Assembly (NCBI GenBank): GCA_030628905.1
Contig: DAOVQB010000007.1
Span: forward strand, 1 to 56,773
Source of the DNA: DAOVQB01 sp023128935
Lineage (GTDB): Bacteria > Eisenbacteria > RBG-16-71-46 > CAIMUX01 > WJJG01
Direction: 5' to 3'
Length of the DNA: 56,773 bases
The position numbers and the translations under genes were made by a program. The notes under the pieces are model-generated. The model was given only the letters and a program-made list of their open reading frames with translations, had not been told where the DNA came from and did no database searches. Shown here piece after piece: positions 18,367 to 27,076 of this stretch. How positions within the stretch are numbered: the stretch's first letter is position 1; each line of letters opens with the position of its first letter.

Positions 18367-19410
18367 TCAACGCTCGGAGGCCATTGTCAGACAGTCGTGA
18401 AGATGGACCACGCCAATCGGGAATCCCCGGCTATCCGCCACGACGAGCGATGTGATCGCCGTCGGGTGGTTGGTCTCCATACGCTTCAGGGCAGTCACCA
18501 GGAGCGCTTCGGGCTCAATGGTCTTCGGGTTGCGTGTCATGATCTCCTCGGCCCGGAGGTTCTCAATACTCCCGCCTCTGCTGTGAAGGATCCGCTTTAG
18601 ATCCCCGTCCGTCAGGATGCCGACGAGCTGGCCGGATGCATCCACGATGGTGGTCATCCCCAGCCGCTTCTCCATGATCACGACCAGGGCCTCAGCCAGC
18701 AGTGTATGCTCGCGGACCTTTGGCAGATCCACCCCGCTGTGCATCACATCTCCGACTCGCAGGTTGACCTTGCGTCCCAGGATACCCCCCGGGTGCAGGA
18801 AGGCGAAGTCCTCCGAGGTGAACCCCTTCAGCCTGCAGAGAATGACCGTCAGGGCATCACCGATCACTTGGAAGAGGGTCGTGCTCACGGTGGGCACCTC
18901 CGACAGAGGGGCAAGCTCTTCCACCGGTCCCAGATCCAAGAGCACATCCACCGAGCGGCCCAGTTCCGAACCACCCGCGGTGGTCATCCCAATAATCGAA
19001 ACGCCCAGGCGACGAAAAGTGGGAATCAGTGCCAAGACCTCGGGGTTCTCTCCGCTCTTGCTGATCAGGATCGCAATGTCGTCTGGGTCCACGATGCCCA
19101 GGTCGCCGTGCAGGGCCTCCACTGGGTGGATGAAAATCGACGGCGAGCCGGTCGAACGCAGAGAAGAGGCGATGCGTTGCCCGGCGAGCCCCGACTTGCC
19201 CAAGCCAAAGATCAGGATCCGGCCTCGACAGTGGTGGAGCTTCTCAACCGCCTTGATGAAGGTTGGGCTTTCGAATAGCCGCTTGAGCCCGCCAATCCCC
19301 CTGACCTCAGCGTCGGCCACCTCCAATGCCATCTGTCTCATACGCCCGGCATCGAGAGCACGTTGCTCTGCCAGAACCCGCTCGGGCGCTGCCTCTCCAA
19401 TCACACTCAC
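18367..19410 (-). CDS. kdsD: D-arabinose 5-phosphate isomerase (KdsD/KpsF)
   Basis: Converts ribulose 5-phosphate to arabinose 5-phosphate, the first step to KDO. The 347 residues consist of an N-terminal SIS domain (IFGLGKSGLAGQRIASSLRSTGS; HPVEALHGDLG; ILISKSGENPE) and two C-terminal CBS repeats (VGDVMHSGVDLP; AEEIMTRNPKTIEP). The GTG start at 19410 lies behind GGGAGGGGG. It is 26 bp after kdsA, so the two KDO steps are adjacent. The KDO 8-phosphate phosphatase gene kdsC is not in the window. Confidence 0.95.
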   Translation of the reverse strand: MSVIGEAAPERVLAEQRALDAGRMRQMALEVADAEVRGIGGLKRLFESPTFIKAVEKLHHCRGRILIFGLGKSGLAGQRIASSLRSTGSPSIFIHPVEALHGDLGIVDPDDIAILISKSGENPEVLALIPTFRRLGVSIIGMTTAGGSELGRSVDVLLDLGPVEELAPLSEVPTVSTTLFQVIGDALTVILCRLKGFTSEDFAFLHPGGILGRKVNLRVGDVMHSGVDLPKVREHTLLAEALVVIMEKRLGMTTIVDASGQLVGILTDGDLKRILHSRGGSIENLRAEEIMTRNPKTIEPEALLVTALKRMETNHPTAITSLVVADSRGFPIGVVHLHDCLTMASER

Positions 19411-19436
19411 ATCCCCCTCCCATGCCGGGTGGCCAG

Positions 19437-20354
19437 CTACACCTCTCGCAGCGCCCCTGGCGGTTGGCCCGCTACCACCGGTCTCTCAAGCCCGGGCCAA
19501 TCAGGGCCATTCTCCGCGGTATCGGAGCGCTCCAATTGCTCGATCAAATCCCCCAGCCGGGCCCAGTCTTTCAAGAACCGGGGCATCGCCTCGAGCGGTA
19601 GCTGGGTCGTGGCGTCGCTTAGCGCCTTACTCGGATCTGGGTGCACCTCGACGAACATCCCTTCGGCACCCGCTCCAAGCGCGGCGCGGGCCAACGATGC
19701 TGCGAACCTCCGGTCGCCGCCCTTGCCCGGTTTTTGCAGCGCGTGCGTGGCATCGAATACCACGCGGCACCCCATCGACCTCATCAGAGCAATACCACGC
19801 ATGTCCACAACGAGGTCCCGGTAGCCAAAGCAACTACCCCGCTCGGTAAGCAGAATCTCAGCCCCCGGGGCCACCTCGCTCACCTTGGCCACGGCCTGCG
19901 CCATGTCCGCGGGCGCCAGGAACTGCCCTTTCTTGATATTGAGCGCCTTGCCGGTGGCCGCACAGGCCGCCAGCAAGCGGCTCTGCCGGCAGAGAAAGGC
20001 CGGAATCTGAAGCACGTCGGCAATGGCAGCCACGGCGTCAACCTCCTCGCAGGAATGAACGTCCGTGAGAATGGGAACGCCCACCGCGCTGCGCACCTTG
20101 GCCAGCACGCGCAGACCCCGCTCGAGGCCAGGCCCGGTGTATGACTTGCCCGACGTGCGGTTGTCCTTCAGATAGGAGGCCTTGAAGATGTAGAAGAGCC
20201 CCAGCCCACGGGCATGGACAGCCATGGCGTCGGCTACACGCAGAGCCATTGACTCATCCTCGAGAACGCAGGGTCCGGCAATCAGAAAGGGCCGGCGGCT
20301 ACCCGGAGGAATCAGCCGCTCTTCTTTGGCGCCCGGCGCTCTGCCCCCACCCAT
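19437..20354 (-). CDS. kdsA: KDO 8-phosphate synthase
   Basis: Condenses arabinose 5-phosphate with PEP. About 305 residues: IAGPCVLEDES near the N-terminus, KASYLKDNRTS, LTDVHS, IPAFLCRQ, and FDATHALQKPG. The Cys in GPC (Asn in E. coli KdsA) marks the metal-dependent class. The longest frame reaches back to 20501 inside pyrG; the ATG at 20354 follows the pyrG stop directly and has GGGGGAGGAAG before it, so it is the likely start. Confidence 0.95.
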   Translation of the reverse strand: MGGGRAPGAKEERLIPPGSRRPFLIAGPCVLEDESMALRVADAMAVHARGLGLFYIFKASYLKDNRTSGKSYTGPGLERGLRVLAKVRSAVGVPILTDVHSCEEVDAVAAIADVLQIPAFLCRQSRLLAACAATGKALNIKKGQFLAPADMAQAVAKVSEVAPGAEILLTERGSCFGYRDLVVDMRGIALMRSMGCRVVFDATHALQKPGKGGDRRFAASLARAALGAGAEGMFVEVHPDPSKALSDATTQLPLEAMPRFLKDWARLGDLIEQLERSDTAENGPDWPGLERPVVAGQPPGALREV

Positions 20355-20356
20355 CA

Positions 20357-22057
20357 CTACTTCCTCCCCCTCTTCCCAACACTGCTCAAGCCCGGGAGGT
20401 TCTGCTGGCCGTGTGCAAACGCCTTGGCGGCTTTCACGAACTCCCGGAACAAGGGAGCCGGCCGCTGCGGGCGGCTCTTGAATTCCGGATGGAACTGGCA
20501 TGCAAAGAACCAGGGATGAGCGGCAATTTCCACGGCCTCCACGAGATTTTCCTCAGCGTAGATGCCTGTTATGCGCATGCCCGCTGCCTCCAGGCGGGCT
20601 CGGTAGGCGTTGTTCACTTCGTAGCGGTGCCGGTGGCGTTCGGAGATGCGATCGGCATGATAAGTGTTCCAGAGGATACTACCCTCCTCGACCGCACACT
20701 CGTAGGCGCCCAGCCGCATCGTGCCACCCTTCGGAACCTCCCCCTTCTGATCCGGCAGCAGGTCGATGACCGGGTGCGGGCTGGTCGGGTCGAATTCCGT
20801 CGAGTGGGCCCCTTCCAGCTGGCATACATTACGCGCGAACTCAATCACCGCACAGTGAACTCCCAGGCAGATCCCGAAGAAGGGTACCGCATTCTCCCGC
20901 GCCCAGCCGACGGCGCGCACCATCCCCTCAATCCCCCGCACCCCAAATCCCCCCGGCACGAGCAATGCGTCCGCGCCTTTCAGGTGCACCTCGGGCTCAT
21001 CGCCCTCGAGTATGCTCGATTCAATCCACCGGATGCGCACCCGGACACGATTGGCCACCCCAGCATGGATGAAGGCCTCAACGATGCTCTTATAGGCGTC
21101 CTGAAGGTGGGTGTACTTGCCCACGACAGCGATCTCGACCTCCTTGGCCGGATGGAGAATATTCTCCACCATCCCTTTCCAGATCCCCAGGTCGATCTCG
21201 CGCGGTGGTTCGGCTCGCAGAATGGACATCACCATCGCATCCAGGCCTTCCTCATGTAGCATGAGCGGCACTTGATAAATCGTCTCGCAATCGACTCCCT
21301 CGATGACACACTCCCGCGGAACGTTGCAGAAGAGGGCCATCTTCTCTTTGAGTTCATCAGCGACTTTCATCTCGCTGCGGCAAACGAGGATGTCGGGCTG
21401 GATTCCGATTTCGGTCAACTTGCGCACGCTGTGCTGGGTTGGTTTGGTCTTGAGTTCCGCAGCCGCTTTTATGTATGGAACCAGAGTCAGGTGTACGAAG
21501 ACGACCCGCTCGCGGCCGAGTTCGAGTCGCAGCTGCCGGATCGCCTCCAGAAACGGCAACCCCTCGATGTCACCCACCGTGCCACCGATCTCAACGATAT
21601 TAATATCGGCATCCTGCTCATGGGCATTTCTCAGCAGGCGCCGCTTGATCTCCTCTGTGACATGCGGAATCACTTGTACAGTCTTTCCCAGGTATCCCCC
21701 GCGCCGTTCCCGTCTGATGATCGTATCGTAGATCTGTCCCGAGGTTACACAGTTGCTGCCCGGCAGGTTCTGCTCAGTGAAACGCTCATAGTGGCCCAGA
21801 TCCAGATCAGTCTCCGCCCGGTCCTCGGTGACAAAAACCTCGCCATGCTGGTACGGGCTCATTGTCCCGGGATCTACGTTGAGGTAGGGATCAAACTTCT
21901 GGAGTGTGACCCGAAAACCATAGCCTTTGAGCAGCATTCCCAGCGAGGCCGAGACGATCCCCTTTCCAAGGGAAGAGACGACTCCCCCGGTAATGAAAAC
22001 GTGTCGCCGCTTGTCATCTGCTGTCGAGGATCCCGCAGCCATTTGTCTTGTCTGCAT
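20357..22057 (-). CDS. pyrG: CTP synthase
   Basis: Makes CTP from UTP, ATP and glutamine; CTP is also the co-substrate of KdsB, which fits the placement between kdsB and kdsA. The ~566 residues hold the synthetase domain (FITGGVVSSLGKGI; QKFDPYLNVDPGTMSPYQHGEV) and a class I glutamine amidotransferase domain (GGFGVRGIEGM; FGICLGVHCAVIEFARN with the catalytic Cys; HPEFKSRP). The ATG overlaps the kdsB stop (TGATG) with GGGAGGG further upstream. Confidence 0.98.
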   Translation of the reverse strand: MQTRQMAAGSSTADDKRRHVFITGGVVSSLGKGIVSASLGMLLKGYGFRVTLQKFDPYLNVDPGTMSPYQHGEVFVTEDRAETDLDLGHYERFTEQNLPGSNCVTSGQIYDTIIRRERRGGYLGKTVQVIPHVTEEIKRRLLRNAHEQDADINIVEIGGTVGDIEGLPFLEAIRQLRLELGRERVVFVHLTLVPYIKAAAELKTKPTQHSVRKLTEIGIQPDILVCRSEMKVADELKEKMALFCNVPRECVIEGVDCETIYQVPLMLHEEGLDAMVMSILRAEPPREIDLGIWKGMVENILHPAKEVEIAVVGKYTHLQDAYKSIVEAFIHAGVANRVRVRIRWIESSILEGDEPEVHLKGADALLVPGGFGVRGIEGMVRAVGWARENAVPFFGICLGVHCAVIEFARNVCQLEGAHSTEFDPTSPHPVIDLLPDQKGEVPKGGTMRLGAYECAVEEGSILWNTYHADRISERHRHRYEVNNAYRARLEAAGMRITGIYAEENLVEAVEIAAHPWFFACQFHPEFKSRPQRPAPLFREFVKAAKAFAHGQQNLPGLSSVGKRGRK

Positions 22058-22878
22058 CACCGCGTGTTTCCCTCCCTGGTATATTCTGGGCTCCTCTTAT
22101 CCCGGCTAGCTTCCATCTCACGCTGCAGGACCGGTTCCACGCGCAACAGGTCCTCCTTTGTATCCACCCCATGCCCGCCGCCGTCCACGCGCACAACCCG
22201 GATCGGAATCCCCGCTTCCAGGGCCCGCAGCTGTTCGAGCGACTCGGCCTGCTCGAGCGGTGTCCCTGGCAGCGCCAGCAGGCGCTCCAGCACGCCTGCG
22301 GGATAGCCATAGATCCCGACATGGGCCAGAATCAGCGGGCGCAACGACACGAAGGCGTCTTTGTCTCCCCCACGCTGTGACCCCGGAATGGGCGCGCGGG
22401 AGAAGTAGAGCGCGCGTCCATCCGCGGAACAGACGACTTTCACGACGCTCGGATCCCGCCATTCATCAAGCGATGATACCGGCGCGCCGCAGGTTACCAT
22501 CTCATCGTCAGTGGCTCGAAGGGTATCACAAAGGCGGCCAATCGTGCGGGGATCAACGAGTGGTTCGTCACCCTGAAGGTTGACGACCCAGCGCGGTGCA
22601 GGGCGGATCTGCCTTACCGCCGCCCCTACACGGTCCGTGCCAGACCGGTGGGCTTGTGTGCGGAGCACAAGTGCGCCGAACGCGCCGGCCTCCCTGGCAA
22701 TCTCGTCGCTGTCGGTTGCCACCCAGACACCGCAGAGGCCTGCGACCTCCCCGGCCCGTCGCCACGTCCACTCGAGGATGCTGCGCCCTGCAATCTGGTG
22801 AAGGAGCTTGCGAGGAAAACGAGTGGCCTCGAGCCGCGCGGGTATGACTAGCGCCATCCCGTCCGCTGCACTTGCCAT
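22057..22878 (-). CDS. kdsB: CMP-KDO synthetase
   Basis: Activates KDO with CTP for transfer to lipid A. About 273 residues with the family landmarks IPARLEATRFPRKLL, VWVATDSDEI, RSGTDRV, VNLQGDEPLVDP and FSRAPIPG, then the C-terminal EQLRALEAGIPIRVV. I use the ATG at 22878, which has GGGAGGAAA upstream, rather than the one 12 codons earlier. Overlaps pyrG by one base, so they are probably translated together. Confidence 0.95.
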   Translation of the reverse strand: MASAADGMALVIPARLEATRFPRKLLHQIAGRSILEWTWRRAGEVAGLCGVWVATDSDEIAREAGAFGALVLRTQAHRSGTDRVGAAVRQIRPAPRWVVNLQGDEPLVDPRTIGRLCDTLRATDDEMVTCGAPVSSLDEWRDPSVVKVVCSADGRALYFSRAPIPGSQRGGDKDAFVSLRPLILAHVGIYGYPAGVLERLLALPGTPLEQAESLEQLRALEAGIPIRVVRVDGGGHGVDTKEDLLRVEPVLQREMEASRDKRSPEYTREGNTR

Positions 22879-22922
22879 CCCGGTTTCCTCCCGGCCACGG
22901 GCGAGCACGTTCATGAGGTTTC

Positions 22923-22965
22923 GGGCTAAGTGCCACTATCCATAATTGCGGTGGCATTGGGCCGC
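22923..22965. repeat. 43-nt near-repeat of the mrdA 3' end, after rpmA
   Basis: This stretch just downstream of rpmA matches 28388-28430 (end of mrdA) at 36 of 43 positions in the same orientation. On the minus strand it reads AAQCHRNYG then stop, against AAECHRIYGPGH then stop in mrdA. It also forms a weak hairpin (TGCCAC / GTGGCA, 14-nt loop). It could be a decayed duplicate or a small dispersed element. Confidence 0.45.
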
Positions 22966-22979
22966 AGACTGGATCAGGA

Positions 22980-23234
22980 TTAGGCAGGAATGATGCTCAC
23001 GCGCCGGCGGTTCTTGCCCTTGCGTTCGAAGTGCACCTTGCCCGCGGTGAGCGCAAAGAGCGTATCGTCCTTTCCCCGGCCGATGTTCTCGCCGGGCAGA
23101 ATGCGCGTCCCGCGCTGACGGATGATGATGCAGCCGGCATTCACAACCTGGCCACCATAGCGCTTGACGCCTAGATGCTGCGCATTCGAATCGCGACCGT
23201 TCCTGGAACTGCCGCCCGCCTTTTTGTGAGCCAT
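22980..23234 (-). CDS. rpmA: 50S ribosomal protein L27
   Basis: The 84 residues match bacterial L27 end to end: MAHKKAGGSSRNGRDSNAQ at the start, LGVKRYGGQ, IIIRQRGTRILPGENIGRGKDDTLFA and a basic C-terminus. The N-terminus is the mature-type form (no Firmicutes-style cleaved extension) and reaches the peptidyl transferase centre. GGGAGG precedes the ATG. Follows rplU by 68 bp, the usual pairing. Confidence 0.98.
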   Translation of the reverse strand: MAHKKAGGSSRNGRDSNAQHLGVKRYGGQVVNAGCIIIRQRGTRILPGENIGRGKDDTLFALTAGKVHFERKGKNRRRVSIIPA

Positions 23235-23302
23235 GACCGCCTCCCTCTATCCAGACGCGACCTCCCTGAGCCCGCGCTGTTCTTACTCCGCAGCCCGCAA
23301 GC

Positions 23303-23617
23303 CTACGGCTTCACGATCTCCTTGATCCGCAGCTCCGTGTAGTTGGTACGATGTCCACGAATCCGCCGGTAATCCTTCCGCCGCTTGTACTTACCCACCA
23401 GGATCTTCGGCCCGCGGCCGTGACCTACGACCTCGGCCCGGACGGCTGCCTCAGGGATGGTCGGCTTCCCGATGAGCACATCGTCTTCGTCGGCAATGAG
23501 GTGCACATCCTCGATGGTCACCTCGGAACCCTCAGTCCCATCAAAGACCGGTACGCGCAGGAGCGCATCCTCCACCACCCGGTATTGAAAGCCCTGATAC
23601 GACACAACCGCGTACAC
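23303..23617 (-). CDS. rplU: 50S ribosomal protein L21
   Basis: About 104 residues, normal for L21: YAVVSYQGFQYRV at the start, then VTIEDVHLIAD, and the family's C-terminal KILVGKYKRRKDYRRIRGHRTNYTELRI. The long frame from 23728 adds 37 unlikely residues; the GTG at 23617 has GGGGAGGT six bases upstream and puts the conserved start in place. A strong sigma-70 promoter lies about 50 bp before it. Confidence 0.96.
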   Translation of the reverse strand: MYAVVSYQGFQYRVVEDALLRVPVFDGTEGSEVTIEDVHLIADEDDVLIGKPTIPEAAVRAEVVGHGRGPKILVGKYKRRKDYRRIRGHRTNYTELRIKEIVKP

Positions 23618-23671
23618 TTCGATACCTCCCCGAACAGACGTCCTCTTGGCATTGTAATCGGCAAAACATAC

Positions 23672-23700
23672 AGTATACCCATCGTTTCCCCCACCGTCAA
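23672..23700 (-). promoter_or_regulatory. Sigma-70 promoter for rplU-rpmA
   Basis: On the minus strand there is a TTGACG -35 box (23695-23700), a 17-base spacer and a TATACT -10 box (23672-23677): five of six matches in each box and ideal spacing. Transcription would begin near 23665, giving a ~48-nt leader before the L21 GTG. It lies in the rng-rplU gap, so ribosomal protein genes need not depend on the long upstream run. Confidence 0.65.
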
Positions 23701-23752
23701 GCATCGTGTACGCCCCGCACAAATCCACCGAGGAGCCGAGGTAGAGCTATGC

Positions 23753-25285
23753 TCAGGCCTCGAACTCCGCGGTCACATCCTTCTTGATGCGCGGGAAGTA
23801 GATGCGCACGTCATCGCTGCGCAGCCGCGGGTCCTCTCGTATGTCGATCTGCAGCCCATATTGCAGCTCTATCCGTTCGAGCCGGTGGCCGCGCTGGTCG
23901 AACAAGTAGGTCGCCAGACGTGGGTGCACGGTCAGCAGCACCTCGCGCTCCTTTGAATGGACCCCCACCCGTTGGAGACTGCGTTCGATCAGCATGGCCA
24001 TCGCCATGAGGGAACGGATCTTCCCCGTACCCTGGCAGGTGGGACAGTCTTGGCTGAAGTAGTTCACCAGCGGTTCTCTCACCCGCTGGCGGGTCATCTC
24101 TACCAGCCCCAATTCACTCAGCGCATGGACGCGCGTGCGGGCTCGGTCCTGCCGCACTGCCGCGCGGAAGGTATCCATGAGTGTTCGTTTGCTCTGCTCC
24201 AGCTCCATGTCAATGAAGTCGATGATTACTATGCCGCCGAGATCTCGCAGCCGTAGCTGGTGTGCGACCTCCTCGGCCGCCTCAAGATTCGTCTTAAAAA
24301 TCGTCTCCTCTTGCGATTTCGACCTCTTGCCCGTAAAGCGCCCGGTATTGACATCAATGGTCACCATCGCTTCGGTTGACTCAACAATGATATAGCCGCC
24401 CTTCTTCAGCCACACCTTGCGCTCAAAGCTCTTCTGGATCTCTGATTCGATGCCATACTCATCGAAGATCGGACCTTCGCCGCTGAAGAGCTTCACCCGC
24501 GACTTCAGATCCGGCGCAACTACTTTGAGGTATCGCAGGACCTCCTTGTAAACATCCTTGGAGTCAACGACCACGCGGTCGACCCGATGCGTGAAGATGT
24601 CCCGCATGAGACTGGCTGTGAGCGCCATGTCCTGGTGAATGATCGCCGGCGCTTCTGTCTTGCTGGCCCGCGTTTCGATCTCCCGCCAGAGATCCGTCAG
24701 GTACTTGACGTCCTGGGCAAACTCCTTCTTCGACTGGGCGTGGCCCACTGTCCGGCAGATCAACCCAGCATTGCGCGGTCTCAGCTCCCTGAGGATCCGC
24801 TTCAGTCGAATGCGCTCCTCGCGATCCTCGATCTTGCGCGAGACACCGATGCGATCCAGTCCGGGCATCAGAACCAGGAAGCGCCCCGGCAGGCTGATGC
24901 GACCAGAAACCTTCGGGCCCTTCGTTCCGATCGGTTCCTTTGTTACCTGAACCAGGATTTCCTGGTTGCGCTCTAGCAGCTTCTCGATCGCAAAATCCCG
25001 CGGCCTATTGCGGCGGCTGTCCTTTTCCTCAAGATCGAAGGCTTCGAGATCCAGGATCGAGGCCAGCATGTCGGAGGTGTGCAGGAAAGCCGCCTTCGGA
25101 AGACCGATATCCAGAAAGGCAGCCTGCATCCCCGGCAGCACCTTCTCCACGCGGCCCTTGTATATGTCCCCCACCCTGCGGCGCTCCTCCTCCCTCTCGA
25201 CGAAGAACTCAACCAAGGCGGCATCCTCTAGGATCGCTACGCGCGTCTCCCCCGGGTCGGCATTGATTACGATCTCGCGGAACAT
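23753..25285 (-). CDS. rng: Ribonuclease G (RNase E/G family)
   Basis: Endoribonuclease for 16S rRNA processing and mRNA decay. About 510 residues: an N-terminal S1 domain (VGDIYKGRVEKVLPGMQAAFLDIG), the catalytic DNase I-like core with the two metal aspartates in VTIDVNTGRF and IVIIDFIDM, and the Zn-link DCPTCQGTGK. The length and absence of a long C-terminal tail say RNase G, not RNase E. The ATG at 25285 sits behind GGGGGGAGGGG; the frame upstream to 25390 would run into comF. Confidence 0.94.
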   Translation of the reverse strand: MFREIVINADPGETRVAILEDAALVEFFVEREEERRRVGDIYKGRVEKVLPGMQAAFLDIGLPKAAFLHTSDMLASILDLEAFDLEEKDSRRNRPRDFAIEKLLERNQEILVQVTKEPIGTKGPKVSGRISLPGRFLVLMPGLDRIGVSRKIEDREERIRLKRILRELRPRNAGLICRTVGHAQSKKEFAQDVKYLTDLWREIETRASKTEAPAIIHQDMALTASLMRDIFTHRVDRVVVDSKDVYKEVLRYLKVVAPDLKSRVKLFSGEGPIFDEYGIESEIQKSFERKVWLKKGGYIIVESTEAMVTIDVNTGRFTGKRSKSQEETIFKTNLEAAEEVAHQLRLRDLGGIVIIDFIDMELEQSKRTLMDTFRAAVRQDRARTRVHALSELGLVEMTRQRVREPLVNYFSQDCPTCQGTGKIRSLMAMAMLIERSLQRVGVHSKEREVLLTVHPRLATYLFDQRGHRLERIELQYGLQIDIREDPRLRSDDVRIYFPRIKKDVTAEFEA

Positions 25286-25383
25286 CCCCTCCCCCCTCAC
25301 TCTGGGCTGCTCCTGCCCACAAGCGCCAGTTTGGACAGGCTCGGTGATCCCGGACCCCCATTGGGTCGGCCGCCGCCGGCACG

Positions 25384-26067
25384 CTAGCACACGGCCGGAT
25401 CCCCTTCAACGCCAGCGGCGCGTGGAGGCGTGCGGGCAGCCACGAGAAGATCTACGGAGCGTGCCCCTGCTGCTAGCAGAGAGCGCCGGCATGTGCGAAA
25501 GGTGGCTCCGGTGGTCAAGACATCATCGACCAGCAGGAGGCTGCCCGTCACGGGAGCTGCACGGATGCTCCCGCGCAGCAGCTTCCGCCTGCCCACCACC
25601 CCATGCCCCGTAAGCGGCGCGGTGTAGCGAACCCTCCTCAGGCCGCCGCGCATGGGAATCCCGCTGGTTGCGGAGATGCCGCGGGCCAGCTGCTCCACCG
25701 CCTCCCATCCCCGCTCGCGAACGCGCACGCGGTGAGCGGGAACCGCAACGATTGCATCCCACGCCAGCCCCCGCGGCAGCGCACAGGCCGTCTGGGCCAC
25801 CAGAATTCGCAGAGCTGCTGGATCCTGCCGGTATTTGAAGGCGTGCACGAGGTGGCGCAGCCGGCCCTCGAAACTGCCCCCCGCCAATACCAGATACTCC
25901 CCACGACCGTCAGAGCGCAGCTGCCGTAGGATTAGTCCCGCGCCGGGCAGCTCACACTCCGGGCAGCTTTTGTGTCCAACCAGTTTGAACCCACAGAGTG
26001 GACACCGCAGTGGTGCCAGGAGATCCAGAAGCACCTGGAGCGTACTTGCGAGCTTGAGATTTCCCAT
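25384..26067 (-). CDS. comF: ComF-family phosphoribosyltransferase-like protein
   Basis: The 227 residues have an N-terminal zinc-ribbon pair (CPLCGFK...CPEC), VHAFKYRQD, and the PRPP-binding motif LLLVDDVLTTGAT near residue 180. ComF (GntX) proteins take part in DNA uptake in competent bacteria; in most others the role is not settled. No strong ribosome site precedes the ATG. Lies between lgt and rng. Confidence 0.92.
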   Translation of the reverse strand: MGNLKLASTLQVLLDLLAPLRCPLCGFKLVGHKSCPECELPGAGLILRQLRSDGRGEYLVLAGGSFEGRLRHLVHAFKYRQDPAALRILVAQTACALPRGLAWDAIVAVPAHRVRVRERGWEAVEQLARGISATSGIPMRGGLRRVRYTAPLTGHGVVGRRKLLRGSIRAAPVTGSLLLVDDVLTTGATFRTCRRSLLAAGARSVDLLVAARTPPRAAGVEGDPAVC

Positions 26068-26137
26068 GCAAGGAATCGAGAGCTAGCCAGATTCGGGCCA
26101 GTGGCTGCCCGCGCGCCCTTAGGGCTCGCGCGAGCAC

Positions 26138-26995
26138 TTAGCGATCCATGCGCTGTGAGTCGCCCTGACGGCTAGCCGCCAACCATCCCTGGCTGGTTGT
26201 AGTTGTACCCTTCAGAGCTACCTTGGTGGGCGTCACGCCCAAGAACCAGATCGCGATCGCCCCGGCAATCAGCAATAGCGAGATCCACTGGCTGTGAACC
26301 AGGTGCAGCCCACCCACAGCCAGTGTGTCTTCCTTCTCGTAATAGCGCACGAAATCCACGAAAAAGCGCGCTAGAGAGGACCCGGCAAGAAATAGTGCAA
26401 AGACTCGGCCGGTGCCGATCAGCCGACTTCCAACGCGCGCTAGGAATATAAAAAGCAGGAGATTGGCGCCGCATAAGTACAGCTGCGTAGGGTGAATCGG
26501 TGTGGCCCCCACGCTCCAGTAGGCCGACGCCCCCTCCGGAAAGGTAACTGCCCAGGGAAGGGAGCAGGGGCGCCCGAAACAGCAGCCGTTCAGGAAGCAC
26601 CCGATGCGTGTCACGGCCTCCCCCATGGCGAGCGCCGGAGCAAGCAGATCGGCCAGTTCGAAAAACCGCCAGCCGCGCGCGCGGATTACCAGGGCCCCCA
26701 CAGCCACAGCTGCGATCAACCCCCCGTATTGAGCCAATCCACCGCGCCAAATCCTGAACACCTCGAGGAAGTCGTCGTCAAAATCCCCGGGATGCAGGAG
26801 CGCGTAGTATATCCGGGCCCCAACTAGGGCGCTAGTGAGGATCCACCAGAAGAGATACATCAGATCCGCTTCCAGGTAGCCATACGCCCGCGCCCTCCGC
26901 GTGACCCACAAGCTGCCAAATAGGAAGGCCAGAGCAAGCGCCAGGCCGTAGGAGTGGATGGTGAACGGACCCCACTCAACCAGAATAGGCTTCAC
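26138..26995 (-). CDS. lgt: Prolipoprotein diacylglyceryl transferase
   Basis: Inner-membrane enzyme that moves diacylglycerol from phosphatidylglycerol to the lipobox Cys of prelipoproteins. The 285 residues hold about seven membrane segments, the signature RIGCFLNGCCFG (a common variant of RxGNFxNxE), HPTQLY and the C-terminal RYYEKED region. Substrates in this window include LptC and the SUMF1 lipoprotein. GTG start behind AAGGGGGTT. Confidence 0.95.
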   Translation of the reverse strand: MKPILVEWGPFTIHSYGLALALAFLFGSLWVTRRARAYGYLEADLMYLFWWILTSALVGARIYYALLHPGDFDDDFLEVFRIWRGGLAQYGGLIAAVAVGALVIRARGWRFFELADLLAPALAMGEAVTRIGCFLNGCCFGRPCSLPWAVTFPEGASAYWSVGATPIHPTQLYLCGANLLLFIFLARVGSRLIGTGRVFALFLAGSSLARFFVDFVRYYEKEDTLAVGGLHLVHSQWISLLLIAGAIAIWFLGVTPTKVALKGTTTTSQGWLAASRQGDSQRMDR

Positions 26996-27076
26996 CTTTC
27001 TAACCCCCTTGCGTTGCTACTACCAACTCCCGGACCCATCTCTCTCACGCCCCTACTCCATCCGATTCCAAGCCGC

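Noticed and set aside
18617..19849. Plus-strand frame of 410 codons
   Set aside because: Lies opposite kdsD and kdsA, which are certain; composition is Arg/Ser/Pro-rich without domains.
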